Source: Bacillota bacterium (GTDB lineage: Bacteria; Bacillota; Clostridia; Acetivibrionales; DSM-1351). Taken from it: a stretch of 18,463 nucleotides of DNA. Numbering within the stretch: position 1 is the stretch's first letter; each line of letters starts with the position of its first letter. Shown one piece after another: positions 1 to 8,451 of the stretch. A program made the translations under genes and the position numbers. The notes under the pieces were generated by a model that was not told where the DNA came from, did no database searches, and saw nothing but the letters and a program-made list of their open reading frames with translations. The DNA lies in assembly GCA_023431385.1 (NCBI GenBank), contig JAEYWA010000145.1, positions 1-18,463 of the forward strand, read 5' to 3'.

Positions 1-53
1 GTTTTATTGTAGAAAATCTGCCATATTAAATGGGAAATGGCGAAGTTATTAAT

Positions 54-81
54 TTTACAAAATTTCTGTTCTGAGTATAAT
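54..81 (+). promoter_or_regulatory. Sigma-A-type promoter upstream of loaP
   Basis: A TTTACA box at 54-59 (five of six matches to TTGACA) is followed after 16 bp by a perfect TATAAT at 76-81. Transcription would start near 88, leaving about 60 nt of untranslated leader before the NusG-like gene at 147. This is the best promoter-like pair in the first 150 bases. It was found by inspection only. Confidence 0.6.
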
Positions 82-146
82 TTCATATTAACGGAATAAT
101 TTTACATCTATTCTAATAAATACAATAAGGTCGGACGGAAACAACT

Positions 147-668
147 ATGAAATTTAAAAACGAAGCAGGATGGTACGCTTTATTTGTAGCAACGGGTGAA
201 GAGGAGAAAGTTAAAGAAAGAATCAACTTTCGATTGAATAGCCAGCTAAGGGCAATTGTACCGAAAAGGAGAATGACAGAGCGAAAGCAGGGAAAGTGGG
301 AGGACAAAATACGGACACTGTTTCCGGGCTATATTCTCCTCAATGGAGTAATCAATTATGAGACCTACGATATTGTAAGGGACATTCCTGGAGTAATAAG
401 GCTGCTTAAAGATAGCGACGGTCCACAGCAGATTTACCAAAGTGAGATAGAAATTATAGGCAGATTGACTTCAGACAGTGAAATAATTGAATGTTCCAAG
501 ATATATGTTATAGGTGGAAGAGCAGTAGTAGTAGAAGGACCCCTTTACGGACTGGAGGGCTTTATTCAGTCGGTAGATACAAGAAAAGGAAGAGTAAAAG
601 TAGTACTGAACCTGATGAATGAACCACGGACAGTAGAACTGAGTGTGGCATTGGTTCAGCCGGCATAG
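147..668 (+). CDS. loaP: NusG-family transcription antiterminator, LoaP type
   Basis: This 173-residue protein is a specialised NusG paralog. Such proteins bind RNA polymerase and let it read through terminators in one target operon. The N-terminal NGN domain (about residues 8-105) opens with WYALFVATGEEEKV, the LoaP-like signature, and contains the NusG-family FPGYILL segment at 59-65. A KOW domain spans about 122-170 (GGRAVVVEGPLYGLEG). Its length matches the family. It lies first, directly upstream of a long polysaccharide operon, which is the usual place for LoaP/UpxY/RfaH-type regulators of such loci. The ribosome binding site before the ATG is weak (GGACGGA about 10 nt upstream). Housekeeping NusG is less likely because the secE/rplK context is absent. 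Confidence 0.88.
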   Translation: MKFKNEAGWYALFVATGEEEKVKERINFRLNSQLRAIVPKRRMTERKQGKWEDKIRTLFPGYILLNGVINYETYDIVRDIPGVIRLLKDSDGPQQIYQSEIEIIGRLTSDSEIIECSKIYVIGGRAVVVEGPLYGLEGFIQSVDTRKGRVKVVLNLMNEPRTVELSVALVQPA

Positions 669-680
669 GATCTCGGAAGG

Positions 681-705
681 TTTTTCACTGTTTCGGCGTG
701 AAAGA
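681..705 (+). promoter_or_regulatory. Leader hairpin with UUCG tetraloop
   Basis: Thirteen bases after the loaP stop, bases 681-688 pair with 698-705 (core TTTCAC/GTGAAA, one G-T wobble). After a bulged T at 689, G690-C697 and T691-G696 close a UUCG loop at 692-695. There is no T run behind it, so it is not itself a terminator. LoaP is known from Bacillus velezensis work to act through a hairpin in the 5' leader of its target operon. That this hairpin is the recognition element here is inference. Confidence 0.5.
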
Positions 706-733
706 ACAATATGGGGGACATAGGTTTAATTTT

Positions 734-752
734 AGTCGCGGAGCAGACTTTT
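734..752 (+). terminator. Possible attenuator in the EPS leader
   Basis: AGTCGC at 734-739 can pair with GC (743-744) and GACT (746-749), leaving a GGA loop and one bulged A. A four-base T run covers 749-752. The stem is short, so it is at best a weak intrinsic terminator. Its position between loaP and the first EPS gene is where a LoaP-controlled attenuator would be expected. Confidence 0.35.
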
Positions 753-761
753 GATGTTCCG

Positions 762-797
762 AATGGCGAAGCATTGCCATTTATAAAATATTTTATT
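762..797 (+). promoter_or_regulatory. Second leader hairpin plus AT palindrome
   Basis: AATGGC (762-767) pairs perfectly with GCCATT (776-781) around an eight-base loop. It is followed by an AT-only stretch containing the palindrome ATAAAATATTTTAT, ending next to the AAGGAG ribosome binding site at 798-803. It may act as an attenuator stem or affect translation start of the gene at 815. The following stretch is not a clean T run, so a terminator role is uncertain. Confidence 0.3.
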
Positions 798-814
798 AAG
801 GAGACAGTTCTTTT

Positions 815-1489
815 ATGGAGATTAAGAGATTTTTTCATTCAATATTAAGAATGTTATGGCTAATTGTTTTATTGGCAGGAATAGGTGGCGGAATAAGTGC
901 ATATTCAAGTTATTTTACAGCAGTACCCGTTTATAGGGCAGAAACAACTGTTTATGCCTTAAGCAAAAGTATTGCTGTCGACGGAAAAGATAGTGTAAAT
1001 TATCAAGACGTAATGCTTAGCAGACAGCTGCTTCAGGATTATCAGCAGATTATTACAAGTGAACAGGTATTAACTTTAGCCTCTAAGAACCTTGATAAAT
1101 ACAGTATTACACCAGGCCAATTAAAAGGAATGATATCAGTTGTACCTAAGAATGATTCCGCAGTGTTGGGAATAAGTGCAGCCTCCTATGATCCTCAAAT
1201 TGCAGCAGAGGCCTCCAACGAAGTTACGAAGGCATTTGTGAAAAGTCTGCAGACACTTACTAACAGTAATATAGTGGGTATACTCGATGAAGCAAAAATA
1301 CCAAACTATCCGATTGGTAATGATTTTATTAAGAAAACATTTATTGGTACAATTGCGGGCATAGTTATAGCTTTAGCCATTATATATATAAAGGAACTCT
1401 TTGATACAACACTAAGACATATAGAAGAAGTCGAAAAATATACAAAGATTAAGCTTATGGGAGTTATACCAAAATACAGTATTAAATAG
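815..1489 (+). CDS. Wzz/CpsC-type chain-length determinant and kinase modulator
   Basis: This 224-residue membrane protein has two transmembrane segments (about 12-34 and 175-193) flanking an extracytoplasmic domain. A proline motif (IPNYPIGND, 162-170) sits just before the second segment, as in the Wzz family. In Gram-positive bacteria this half-size protein (CpsC, CapA, YwqC) regulates polymer length and activates the separate tyrosine kinase encoded next door. The kinase gene follows after 9 nt. The cytoplasmic tail (about 194-224) is where such proteins contact the kinase. AAGGAG at 798-803 supports the ATG. Family assignment is firm; the polymer is unknown. Confidence 0.88.
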   Translation: MEIKRFFHSILRMLWLIVLLAGIGGGISAYSSYFTAVPVYRAETTVYALSKSIAVDGKDSVNYQDVMLSRQLLQDYQQIITSEQVLTLASKNLDKYSITPGQLKGMISVVPKNDSAVLGISAASYDPQIAAEASNEVTKAFVKSLQTLTNSNIVGILDEAKIPNYPIGNDFIKKTFIGTIAGIVIALAIIYIKELFDTTLRHIEEVEKYTKIKLMGVIPKYSIK

Positions 1490-1498
1490 GAGGGAAAA

Positions 1499-2230
1499 AT
1501 GCAGGATAGGAGATACAACTTAATTGAGCAGGAAAATCCGGCAGTAAAAGATGCATTTTCTATGCTTTCAGGGAACATTCATATGAAGTCTGAGAACAAA
1601 GTTCTGAAGAGCATTGTTATTACAAGTGCCGAACCTAAAACAGGTAAAACTTCAGTGGCGACAAACCTGGCCATAACCATGACAAACTGGGGTAAGAAGT
1701 GTATTTTAATTGACGTTGACATGAGAAAGAAATCTGATACCAGAGCTTTAAAATGGGGAAGTGATATGGGTTTGGCCCATTATCTTAACGGTATGGCTGA
1801 ATTTGAAGAAATAATCTCATATACCAGTATTGAAGGGCTGCTCTATATTCCCAATGGGAATACAGCATCAAACCCTCTAGGGTTATTATGCTCATCCCGG
1901 TTCTCTATATTAATGCAAAGATTAAAAAATGATTTTGATTTCATTGTTATAGATTCACCTGCACTTGACTCTGTATCTGATGCAGCAGTTATATCTACCA
2001 AGGCAGACGGTGTATTGCTGGTTGCCAACATGGGGAGAACAGATCTGGATGTTTTGATCAGGACTAGGGAAAAGCTGGAAACAGCTAATGCTAACCTTTT
2101 AGGGATTGTACTGAATAGAGTAGGCAAGGGACACTACAAAAAATATCTCAAAGCATTCAAGTACTTTTATAATATCCAGAAAAAAGCGGTAAAAAAACGC
2201 AGGCAGCAAAAAAATTCAGTAGTAGCTTGA
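1499..2230 (+). CDS. BY-type tyrosine-protein kinase (CpsD/CapB/YwqD family)
   Basis: This 243-residue cytoplasmic P-loop ATPase has Walker A SAEPKTGKT (43-51), Walker A' ILIDVDMRK (69-77) and Walker B FIVIDSP (148-154). NPLGLL (125-130) matches the conserved NP.ELL segment of the family. The C-terminal tail carries Y213, Y216, Y222 and Y224, the expected autophosphorylation cluster, followed by a basic stretch. Together with the membrane partner encoded just upstream it should couple polymerisation and export to phosphorylation state. The GGAGG at 1490-1494 supports the start. Unlike proteobacterial Wzc, the kinase and Wzz domains are on separate polypeptides. Confidence 0.9.
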   Translation: MQDRRYNLIEQENPAVKDAFSMLSGNIHMKSENKVLKSIVITSAEPKTGKTSVATNLAITMTNWGKKCILIDVDMRKKSDTRALKWGSDMGLAHYLNGMAEFEEIISYTSIEGLLYIPNGNTASNPLGLLCSSRFSILMQRLKNDFDFIVIDSPALDSVSDAAVISTKADGVLLVANMGRTDLDVLIRTREKLETANANLLGIVLNRVGKGHYKKYLKAFKYFYNIQKKAVKKRRQQKNSVVA

Positions 2231-2277
2231 TGTAACTTTTATGTTATAAAGAAAGATGTTTTGGAGGGGAATTATTA

Positions 2278-3627
2278 ATGAAGATTACAATTACAGGTAC
2301 CGGATATGTAGGATTGGTAACAGGTGTTTGTTTGGCAGAGATCGGACATCATATAACCTGCTTAGACATAGATCAAATTCGGGTTAAAAAGCTTCAGGAT
2401 AATATAATTCCAATATTTGAGCCTGGGCTTGAGGAGCTATTTTCAAAGAATAAAGAAAGGCTTGAATTTACAACTGACTTCAAAGCTGCATATTGCGATA
2501 GTGATGTAGTTTTTATTTGTGTTGGAACACCTGAGAAAAAAGATGGCTCTGCCAATTTAAAATATGTTTATGAGGCTGTTCAAAACGTAGTGGAATGTGC
2601 ACAAAAAGACTGCATAATAGTAATAAAATCAACTGTACCAATTGGGACAGGGGATAAAATAGAAGAGCTGATCAAGCAAAAGATAAATACGACTTCCATT
2701 TGTTTTGAAGTCGTCAGTAATCCCGAATTCCTTTCGCAGGGTACTGCAATAGCGGATACAATTAATGCCTCAAGAATCGTCCTAGGCGTAACGAACAAGG
2801 GAACAGCTCAGGTGCTAAAAAAAATTTATGATGGTTTTAATCAGAATTACGTTATTACTGACAGAAGAAGTGCTGAAATGATAAAATACGCATCAAATGA
2901 TTTTTTGGCACTTAAAATATCTTATATAAATGAAATTGCTAATTTGTGTGACATGACTGGAGCAAATGTTGACGACGTTGCAAAAGGCATGGGTTTTGAT
3001 CCGAGAATTGGGAACCGTTTTCTGAAAGCAGGAATCGGCTATGGCGGCTCGTGCTTTCCCAAAGATACAAAGGCATTACATTGGCTGGCTAACTTTAATG
3101 ATTGTGAATTAAAGACCATTAAGGCTGCAATAGATGTTAATGAAAACCAAAAGATTAAGCTTATAAAAAAAGCCAGAAAATACTATGATAGTTTTCGCGG
3201 CTTAACAGTAGCAATCCTTGGATTGACTTTCAAGCCTGGTACAGATGATCTTCGTGAAGCACCGTCTTTACAGAATATACCTATCCTTCTGGAGGACGGA
3301 GCAAATATAAAAGCTTGGGACCCTATAGGAATGGAGAATTTCAAGAAAATCTATCCCGCTGAAATAAAATATTTTAACTCCGTTGAGGAGACAATTAAAG
3401 ATGCTGATTTATGCTTGATACTCACTGAGTGGCAGGAGATAGTCAATTTCAATCTTGAAAAATTCCCTCTATTGATGCGAAATCCTATAGTTTTGGATGG
3501 AAGAAATTGTTTCGACCTTAAGGAAGTGGCAGGTAAAAATTTCGTTTATGAATCTATTGGCAGAAAGGTCTTAAATTCTAGCCTTGGTGTGGAAGAAGGG
3601 ATTTATAAAAGTGAAAGGGTTGGATAA
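2278..3627 (+). CDS. ugd: UDP-glucose 6-dehydrogenase
   Basis: The 449-residue enzyme oxidises UDP-glucose to UDP-glucuronate with two NAD+, supplying an acidic sugar for the polymer. The Rossmann motif GTGYVG is at residues 7-12. STVPIGTG (118-125) and the helix with K203 and N207 (MIKYASNDF) are typical of the UDP-glucose/GDP-mannose dehydrogenase family. The catalytic cysteine is C259 in GYGGSCFPKDTKAL. The C-terminal UDP-binding domain includes GLTFKPGTDDLREAPS. The length is normal. A strong GGAGGGG lies 8 nt before the ATG. The 3' end overlaps the following acyltransferase by about 17 nt. A UDP-ManNAc dehydrogenase is less likely given the overall TuaD-like sequence. Confidence 0.93.
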   Translation: MKITITGTGYVGLVTGVCLAEIGHHITCLDIDQIRVKKLQDNIIPIFEPGLEELFSKNKERLEFTTDFKAAYCDSDVVFICVGTPEKKDGSANLKYVYEAVQNVVECAQKDCIIVIKSTVPIGTGDKIEELIKQKINTTSICFEVVSNPEFLSQGTAIADTINASRIVLGVTNKGTAQVLKKIYDGFNQNYVITDRRSAEMIKYASNDFLALKISYINEIANLCDMTGANVDDVAKGMGFDPRIGNRFLKAGIGYGGSCFPKDTKALHWLANFNDCELKTIKAAIDVNENQKIKLIKKARKYYDSFRGLTVAILGLTFKPGTDDLREAPSLQNIPILLEDGANIKAWDPIGMENFKKIYPAEIKYFNSVEETIKDADLCLILTEWQEIVNFNLEKFPLLMRNPIVLDGRNCFDLKEVAGKNFVYESIGRKVLNSSLGVEEGIYKSERVG

Positions 3628-4672
3628 CAGAATAAATATACAGCACAACGAGGATTTGGACTTCTTAAAGGGTGTTGGAATATGCATGGTTGTCTTGGGA
3701 CATTGTATAACATCAGCTCTAGAGGCGAATAACCATATACTCCACATCATTAAGGAAATAATATACACCTTCCATATGCCTATATTTTTTATAGTTTCGG
3801 GATATATACAAGGATTGCGACATTATGATATCCGAAGATTTAAAAAATTCGGCTTTAGCCAGACCAGAAAATACCTGCTTCCATATTTTGTATGGTCGCT
3901 GACCCTATACCTGTTCTATTATTTGCTGAAAACTGTAAACCCCGGCGTAATTCCAGAAAGGTTAACCTTGAATCCTATTGGTGTATTCAGGGATATTTTT
4001 TTATTCAAGGTGCTTACAGGCAATGTATTGTGGTTTGTTTATATCTTGTTTATTGTCACAGTTGTATCTTATCTGGTACATAGTTTTATGAGCAATAAAT
4101 ATATAAACCTGATATTTTTACTGGCTGTTTTAATTGGAGGATTTTTGGCAAACAACTTTATCAGCAATCAGCTCTTTGTACCAAAAAGATTCCTGGTAGT
4201 ATGGATATATTATGAAATAGGTGTATTTATTGCAAGATATTTCAGTAATAAAGAGTTCAGAGCTAATTTGCTTCTGAATTGTGTACTGGTAGCTTTATAT
4301 GCCATAGCGTTTAAATTCTACACCATATCATACGGCTTTATCGGAAATAGCTTAAAAGTATTGTGTGCTTTAACTGCCGTATTTGTTTTATACAGCCTAT
4401 CAAAATATAAGAACAATGTTGTATATAGAATATTAAACTATCTGGGTAAAAGAACGGCAGCAATATATTATATGCATAATCCCTATATTGTTCTGATTTC
4501 GGTAACTGCAATGACAGGGTATGCAAATCTTAACTTTGTGCCTGCGATTGTAATAGCATTTTCTCTCGGAATTCTTGTACCTTTAATCCTTCAAGAGTTG
4601 TTGTTTAATAAAGTAGGTCTTCTTAAAGGTGTATTTTTCGGAGATAAGGTTTGGGCAAAACAAATAAATTAG
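3611..4672 (+). CDS. Membrane acyltransferase, acyltransferase 3 family
   Basis: This roughly 353-residue multi-pass membrane protein probably O-acylates (for example acetylates) the polysaccharide or its lipid-linked unit. The N-terminal LKGVGICMVVLGH, with H31, is the classic acyltransferase 3 motif, and MPIFFIVSGY follows in the next helix. About ten hydrophobic segments are visible. I chose the GTG at 3611 because AGAAGGG sits about 10 nt upstream. A TTG at 3584 is in frame but lacks a good site. The gene overlaps the end of the dehydrogenase by 17 nt, suggesting translational coupling. Donor and acceptor cannot be read from the sequence. Confidence 0.82.
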   Translation: MKGLDNRINIQHNEDLDFLKGVGICMVVLGHCITSALEANNHILHIIKEIIYTFHMPIFFIVSGYIQGLRHYDIRRFKKFGFSQTRKYLLPYFVWSLTLYLFYYLLKTVNPGVIPERLTLNPIGVFRDIFLFKVLTGNVLWFVYILFIVTVVSYLVHSFMSNKYINLIFLLAVLIGGFLANNFISNQLFVPKRFLVVWIYYEIGVFIARYFSNKEFRANLLLNCVLVALYAIAFKFYTISYGFIGNSLKVLCALTAVFVLYSLSKYKNNVVYRILNYLGKRTAAIYYMHNPYIVLISVTAMTGYANLNFVPAIVIAFSLGILVPLILQELLFNKVGLLKGVFFGDKVWAKQIN

Positions 4673-4684
4673 TGGGAGCTTTAT

Positions 4685-6256
4685 GTGAATAAAAAACTTT
4701 TATCAGCAGCACTGGTTGTAACAATAATATCATCTGTAGGTAAGATACTGGGATTAGTAAGGGAAAGTGCTTTGGGCTCTTATTTTGGAATGAGCAGGGA
4801 TACTGACGCATTTAAAATCGCTTTTTCTATTCCTGATATACTGGTATCCATACTCTGTGTTTCCATATTGCAGGTATTTGTTCCGGTATATACAGATATC
4901 CTGAAAGAAAAAAACCCCGAAAGAACAAAGAAATTTCTAGATACCATATATACATTTGTTGGCTTGGCTGCGATAGTAATGGCTTCTTTAGGGATCATAT
5001 TCTGCAGACAGTTAATAAATGTCATTGCCCCGGGTTTTGAAGCGGAAACCATAAATAAAACAGTGGTTTTGGCCTTTATTATCTTACCCGGTACATTTTT
5101 TTATGTCATGGGCAATCTTACTGCCAGCTATTTGCAAATTCATGGACGGTTTATAGTCTCCTCGCTAATATGGTTCTCATACAATGTCTGCATTATTGTA
5201 GCACTGGTTTTCTTCAGCGGGTTTGGTATAAAATGTGTTGCAGCCGGAGCCTTGGTAGGGCTGGTGGGAATGCTGCTTATACAGCTACCGTCGCTCAAGA
5301 AAGAAGGCTTTTCATATAACTTTAGTTTGGATTTCAGGGATAAAGGTCTTAAGCAAATTGGGATTTCTATAGTACCTGTAGTAATTGCATCGGCATTTAG
5401 TCAAATATATAACATAATAAACAGGATGATGGCATCAGGGCTGGACGCAGGAAGCATAAGTGCCATGGATTTTGCGTATAAGGTAGCAATGATTGTATAT
5501 GGTGTTTTTGTAGTATCCTTAGTAACTGTAATTTACCCTTCAATGGCCGACAAAAGCGACAATTCAGAGGAGTTTAAAAAGAATATTTCCAGTAATCTTT
5601 CTATAGGAGGAATAATTGTATTACCTCTGGTAACACTGGTTTTTATTTTAAGAGTTCCTGTAATTCGGGTTTTGTTCCAGAGAGGCTCTTTTTCGGAAGC
5701 CGATACTGCAATCACAGCGGGAATACTTGGGTTTACGATATTTGGAATTGCCGGGATTACTTATAGAGAAATCTTAAATAGAGCCTTCTATTCTTTAAAA
5801 GATACTAAAACACCAATGATAAACGGGATTATTGCAATAACTTTGAATATAATACTTAACCTTAGCTTGGTACGAGCAATGGGAGTAAACGGACTGGCTC
5901 TTGGGACGGCAATTTCGAGTTTTATCAGTGCGGGGATGCTATTTTTTAGATTAAATAATAAAATTGGAGGAATTAAGCAGGGGGTAATTGCCGATTGCTT
6001 TATAAAACCACTCTTTGCATCTATGATAATGGGGGCAGTTATTCTTCTGAGTGACAGCTTACTAAAGAGCTTCATAATTCCCCAGGAGGGACTTGTGATT
6101 TCGTTAATAAGAATGAGTTTGTATTCCATGTTTGGTGTATTGGTTTATATATTTGCAATTTTACAGTTCAATATTACAGAGGTAAATTTGTTTAAGGAAA
6201 GGCTTTTAACTAAGCTGAATAATAAAGGCTATCTATTAGGAGTAAAAAATGACTGA
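4685..6256 (+). CDS. murJ: MurJ/MviN-family lipid-linked oligosaccharide flippase
   Basis: This 523-residue integral membrane protein has roughly 14 hydrophobic helices. The N-terminal segment with GKILGLVRESALGSYFG and DAFKIAFSIPDIL is the MurJ/MviN signature. MurJ flips lipid II for peptidoglycan, and homologs also occur in polysaccharide loci. No other flippase gene is seen here, so I infer that it exports the EPS repeat unit, filling the Wzx role. The start is GTG at 4685, with GGGAG at 4674-4678; the overlapping ATG at 4683 runs straight into a stop. The 3' end overlaps the next gene by 8 nt. The gene symbol describes the family, not a proven lipid II role. Confidence 0.85.
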   Translation: MNKKLLSAALVVTIISSVGKILGLVRESALGSYFGMSRDTDAFKIAFSIPDILVSILCVSILQVFVPVYTDILKEKNPERTKKFLDTIYTFVGLAAIVMASLGIIFCRQLINVIAPGFEAETINKTVVLAFIILPGTFFYVMGNLTASYLQIHGRFIVSSLIWFSYNVCIIVALVFFSGFGIKCVAAGALVGLVGMLLIQLPSLKKEGFSYNFSLDFRDKGLKQIGISIVPVVIASAFSQIYNIINRMMASGLDAGSISAMDFAYKVAMIVYGVFVVSLVTVIYPSMADKSDNSEEFKKNISSNLSIGGIIVLPLVTLVFILRVPVIRVLFQRGSFSEADTAITAGILGFTIFGIAGITYREILNRAFYSLKDTKTPMINGIIAITLNIILNLSLVRAMGVNGLALGTAISSFISAGMLFFRLNNKIGGIKQGVIADCFIKPLFASMIMGAVILLSDSLLKSFIIPQEGLVISLIRMSLYSMFGVLVYIFAILQFNITEVNLFKERLLTKLNNKGYLLGVKND

Positions 6257-7277
6257 AAAAGAACAAAGAAAAGCTGTAAGCGTCATTATACCAATGTTTA
6301 ATGCAGAAAAATACTTGGATATGTGTGTGATATGTTTGAATAATCAGAGCTACAAAAACTTTGAAGTTATATTTGTCAATGATGGATCAACTGATGGCAC
6401 GCTTAGCTTAATCATATCCAATTCTCATGAGTTCGAATTCACTTATAAGCTGATATCAACAGAAAATAAAGGTGTTGCTTCTGCAAGAAATACCGGGCTC
6501 GAAGCAGCTGAAGGTGAGTACATCGTATTTATTGATGCTGATGATTACCTGGAGCAGGATTATCTAAAAGATATGTATACCAGTATACTACTAAATAGTG
6601 CTGAGTGTGCTGTTTGCGGCTGGAAAAAGGTGAATGAGCAACAAGATATTTTAAGTATGTCATATATACCGGAGAACAGGTATATAAACAAAAGTGACAA
6701 TATGACTGTTCTTGAGCAAATGGAAGTTGGCAGATTTGATCCGCAGATATGGTGTACCATGCTGAAAAGGGAACTGCTGACCCATAACCAGATAAGATTT
6801 ACAGATGGATGCAGATATGGTGAGGACAGTGAGTTTATACAAAAGGCACTTTTATGTAGTCAGAGTGCTGTACATACCGGAACCAGAGGATACTACTATG
6901 TAGTCAGAAGTTCATCCTGCAATAAAAAGAAGGTTGGATTGCAGAGGCTTGATAGTTTGTCTGCTTTTAAAAGGCTCTTATCATACATCCGTGAAAAAGG
7001 AATAGTATTTGATGACAGAATCCTCACAAAAATGTATAGCCGTAAGATACTATATTTGGTTAAGTGCTTTATCAAAGAACAGGATGCCATGTTATATTAT
7101 CAATTAATAAATGATGATGTTAACAGACAAGTAATTTTTCGTGAGCTGAGGTCAACAACCTCAAAGAAAGAAAAAATCAATATATTAATGCTTATGAAAT
7201 TCCCCAGAATATACTATTTTACATATAACATGCTGTACTCGGGGTATTTACATTTTTACATCAGAGCGGGGGCGTAA
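6249..7277 (+). CDS. Glycosyltransferase family 2
   Basis: This 342-residue cytoplasmic GT-A enzyme adds a sugar to the growing lipid-linked unit. VSVIIPMFNAEKYL opens the fold at residue 10. VNDGSTDGT has the nucleotide-binding D45. GVASARNTGLEAAEGEYIVF precedes the metal-binding IDADD at 95-99. The C-terminal third is less conserved and ends in an aromatic-rich stretch that may associate with the membrane. The ATG overlaps the flippase gene by 8 nt with TAGGAG just upstream. The donor and linkage cannot be read from the sequence. Confidence 0.88.
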   Translation: MTEKEQRKAVSVIIPMFNAEKYLDMCVICLNNQSYKNFEVIFVNDGSTDGTLSLIISNSHEFEFTYKLISTENKGVASARNTGLEAAEGEYIVFIDADDYLEQDYLKDMYTSILLNSAECAVCGWKKVNEQQDILSMSYIPENRYINKSDNMTVLEQMEVGRFDPQIWCTMLKRELLTHNQIRFTDGCRYGEDSEFIQKALLCSQSAVHTGTRGYYYVVRSSSCNKKKVGLQRLDSLSAFKRLLSYIREKGIVFDDRILTKMYSRKILYLVKCFIKEQDAMLYYQLINDDVNRQVIFRELRSTTSKKEKINILMLMKFPRIYYFTYNMLYSGYLHFYIRAGA

Positions 7278-7279
7278 GT

Positions 7280-8413
7280 ATGAAAATTTTATTACTGAGA
7301 AATATGGGAGATCAGATTAATATAAATAATTATAACGTTCAGGAGATAGGGTTGGCAAAAGCATTGGTAAAGAGAGGGCACGAATGTGATATTGTACTTT
7401 ACTCCCTGTATGATAAATTCAGGACTGAGAAAGTATATATTGAAGATGATAAGTATATAACTCTATATTGGGTCAAGGGAATCAATATATATTATAACTC
7501 TATTTTTCTCAAACTTATAAGAAATAAATTCTTTGATAAGTATGATATTATCCAGACACATGAATATAATCAGTTAATGACATTTATTCTGCCTTATATT
7601 ACAAAGAGCAAACTCGTGATATACCATGGACCTTATCAGGATATACGGAACAAGGCTGTTCATGGATTATTTGACAGATTGTTTTTAGCCAGCATCCGGA
7701 AAAATTACCCCTACGTAATTGCAAAAAGCGTTCTATCTCAAAAATATCTTCTGAACAAAGGCTTTAAAGAAGTTAATGTTCTTGGTGTAGGTCTTGACCA
7801 GAACAGGTTCAAAGCTACTCAAACGTTAAACGGAAGTTTGAGCGAATTTTATTTAAAATGCCGAGGTAATTATCCGGTTCTAGTTTATGTTGGATCTTTC
7901 TGCAGATGGAAAAACACCCCCTTCCTTTTAGAGATTTCAAAAGAACTTAAAAAGAAATTGGATTTCAGACTTTTAATAATTAGTAATGGAGCGGGTGAAT
8001 ACAAAGAGGAGTTTTTTGATAAGGTTAAGGAACTACATTTGGAAAACAATATACATTACGTAGAGAAAGTGAACCAACAGGAAATCAGTAGTATATACAC
8101 TAATTCGGATTTGCTTTTGCTGCCCTCGATATATGAAATATTCGGAATGGTATTATTGGAGAGCTTGTACTTTGATTGTCCAATTTTAACCTCTTACAAC
8201 GGTGGATCTTCGGTATTACTGGATAAAGCTTATCCTGAAATGATAATGAAAGATTTTGATGCGGGAAAATGGGCAGACAGGATAATTTTTTTACTTAAGA
8301 ATAAAGAAAAATATAAACTCAGAGAGTATGTAAACTCTTATTTTACTTGGGAAAGTATAAGTGAACAATTTGAAAATAAATATTTGGAAGTAATAGGCTT
8401 CAATGATAAATAA
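7280..8413 (+). CDS. Glycosyltransferase family 4 (first)
   Basis: This 377-residue GT-B enzyme has a variable N-terminal acceptor domain and a C-terminal nucleotide-sugar domain. The donor-site motif is E286-x7-E294 in YEIFGMVLLES, the retaining GT4 signature. VLVYVGSFCRWKNT (200-213) corresponds to the usual GR...KG phosphate-binding loop, but the lysine is followed by Asn rather than Gly. HGP at 116-118 is near the expected acceptor-side histidine position. The gene starts 2 nt after the GT2 stop with a GCGGGGG stretch upstream, so translation is probably coupled. Substrate unknown. Confidence 0.83.
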   Translation: MKILLLRNMGDQININNYNVQEIGLAKALVKRGHECDIVLYSLYDKFRTEKVYIEDDKYITLYWVKGINIYYNSIFLKLIRNKFFDKYDIIQTHEYNQLMTFILPYITKSKLVIYHGPYQDIRNKAVHGLFDRLFLASIRKNYPYVIAKSVLSQKYLLNKGFKEVNVLGVGLDQNRFKATQTLNGSLSEFYLKCRGNYPVLVYVGSFCRWKNTPFLLEISKELKKKLDFRLLIISNGAGEYKEEFFDKVKELHLENNIHYVEKVNQQEISSIYTNSDLLLLPSIYEIFGMVLLESLYFDCPILTSYNGGSSVLLDKAYPEMIMKDFDAGKWADRIIFLLKNKEKYKLREYVNSYFTWESISEQFENKYLEVIGFNDK

Positions 8414-8451
8414 AGGTTGCTTTTGATTAATTGAAATACAACGGAGGAGAA

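Noticed and set aside
1306..2127. Open frames on the minus strand across the Wzz and kinase genes
   Set aside because: They are antisense shadows of well-supported genes, with no ribosome sites or recognisable domains. The same holds for the other minus-strand frames in the window.
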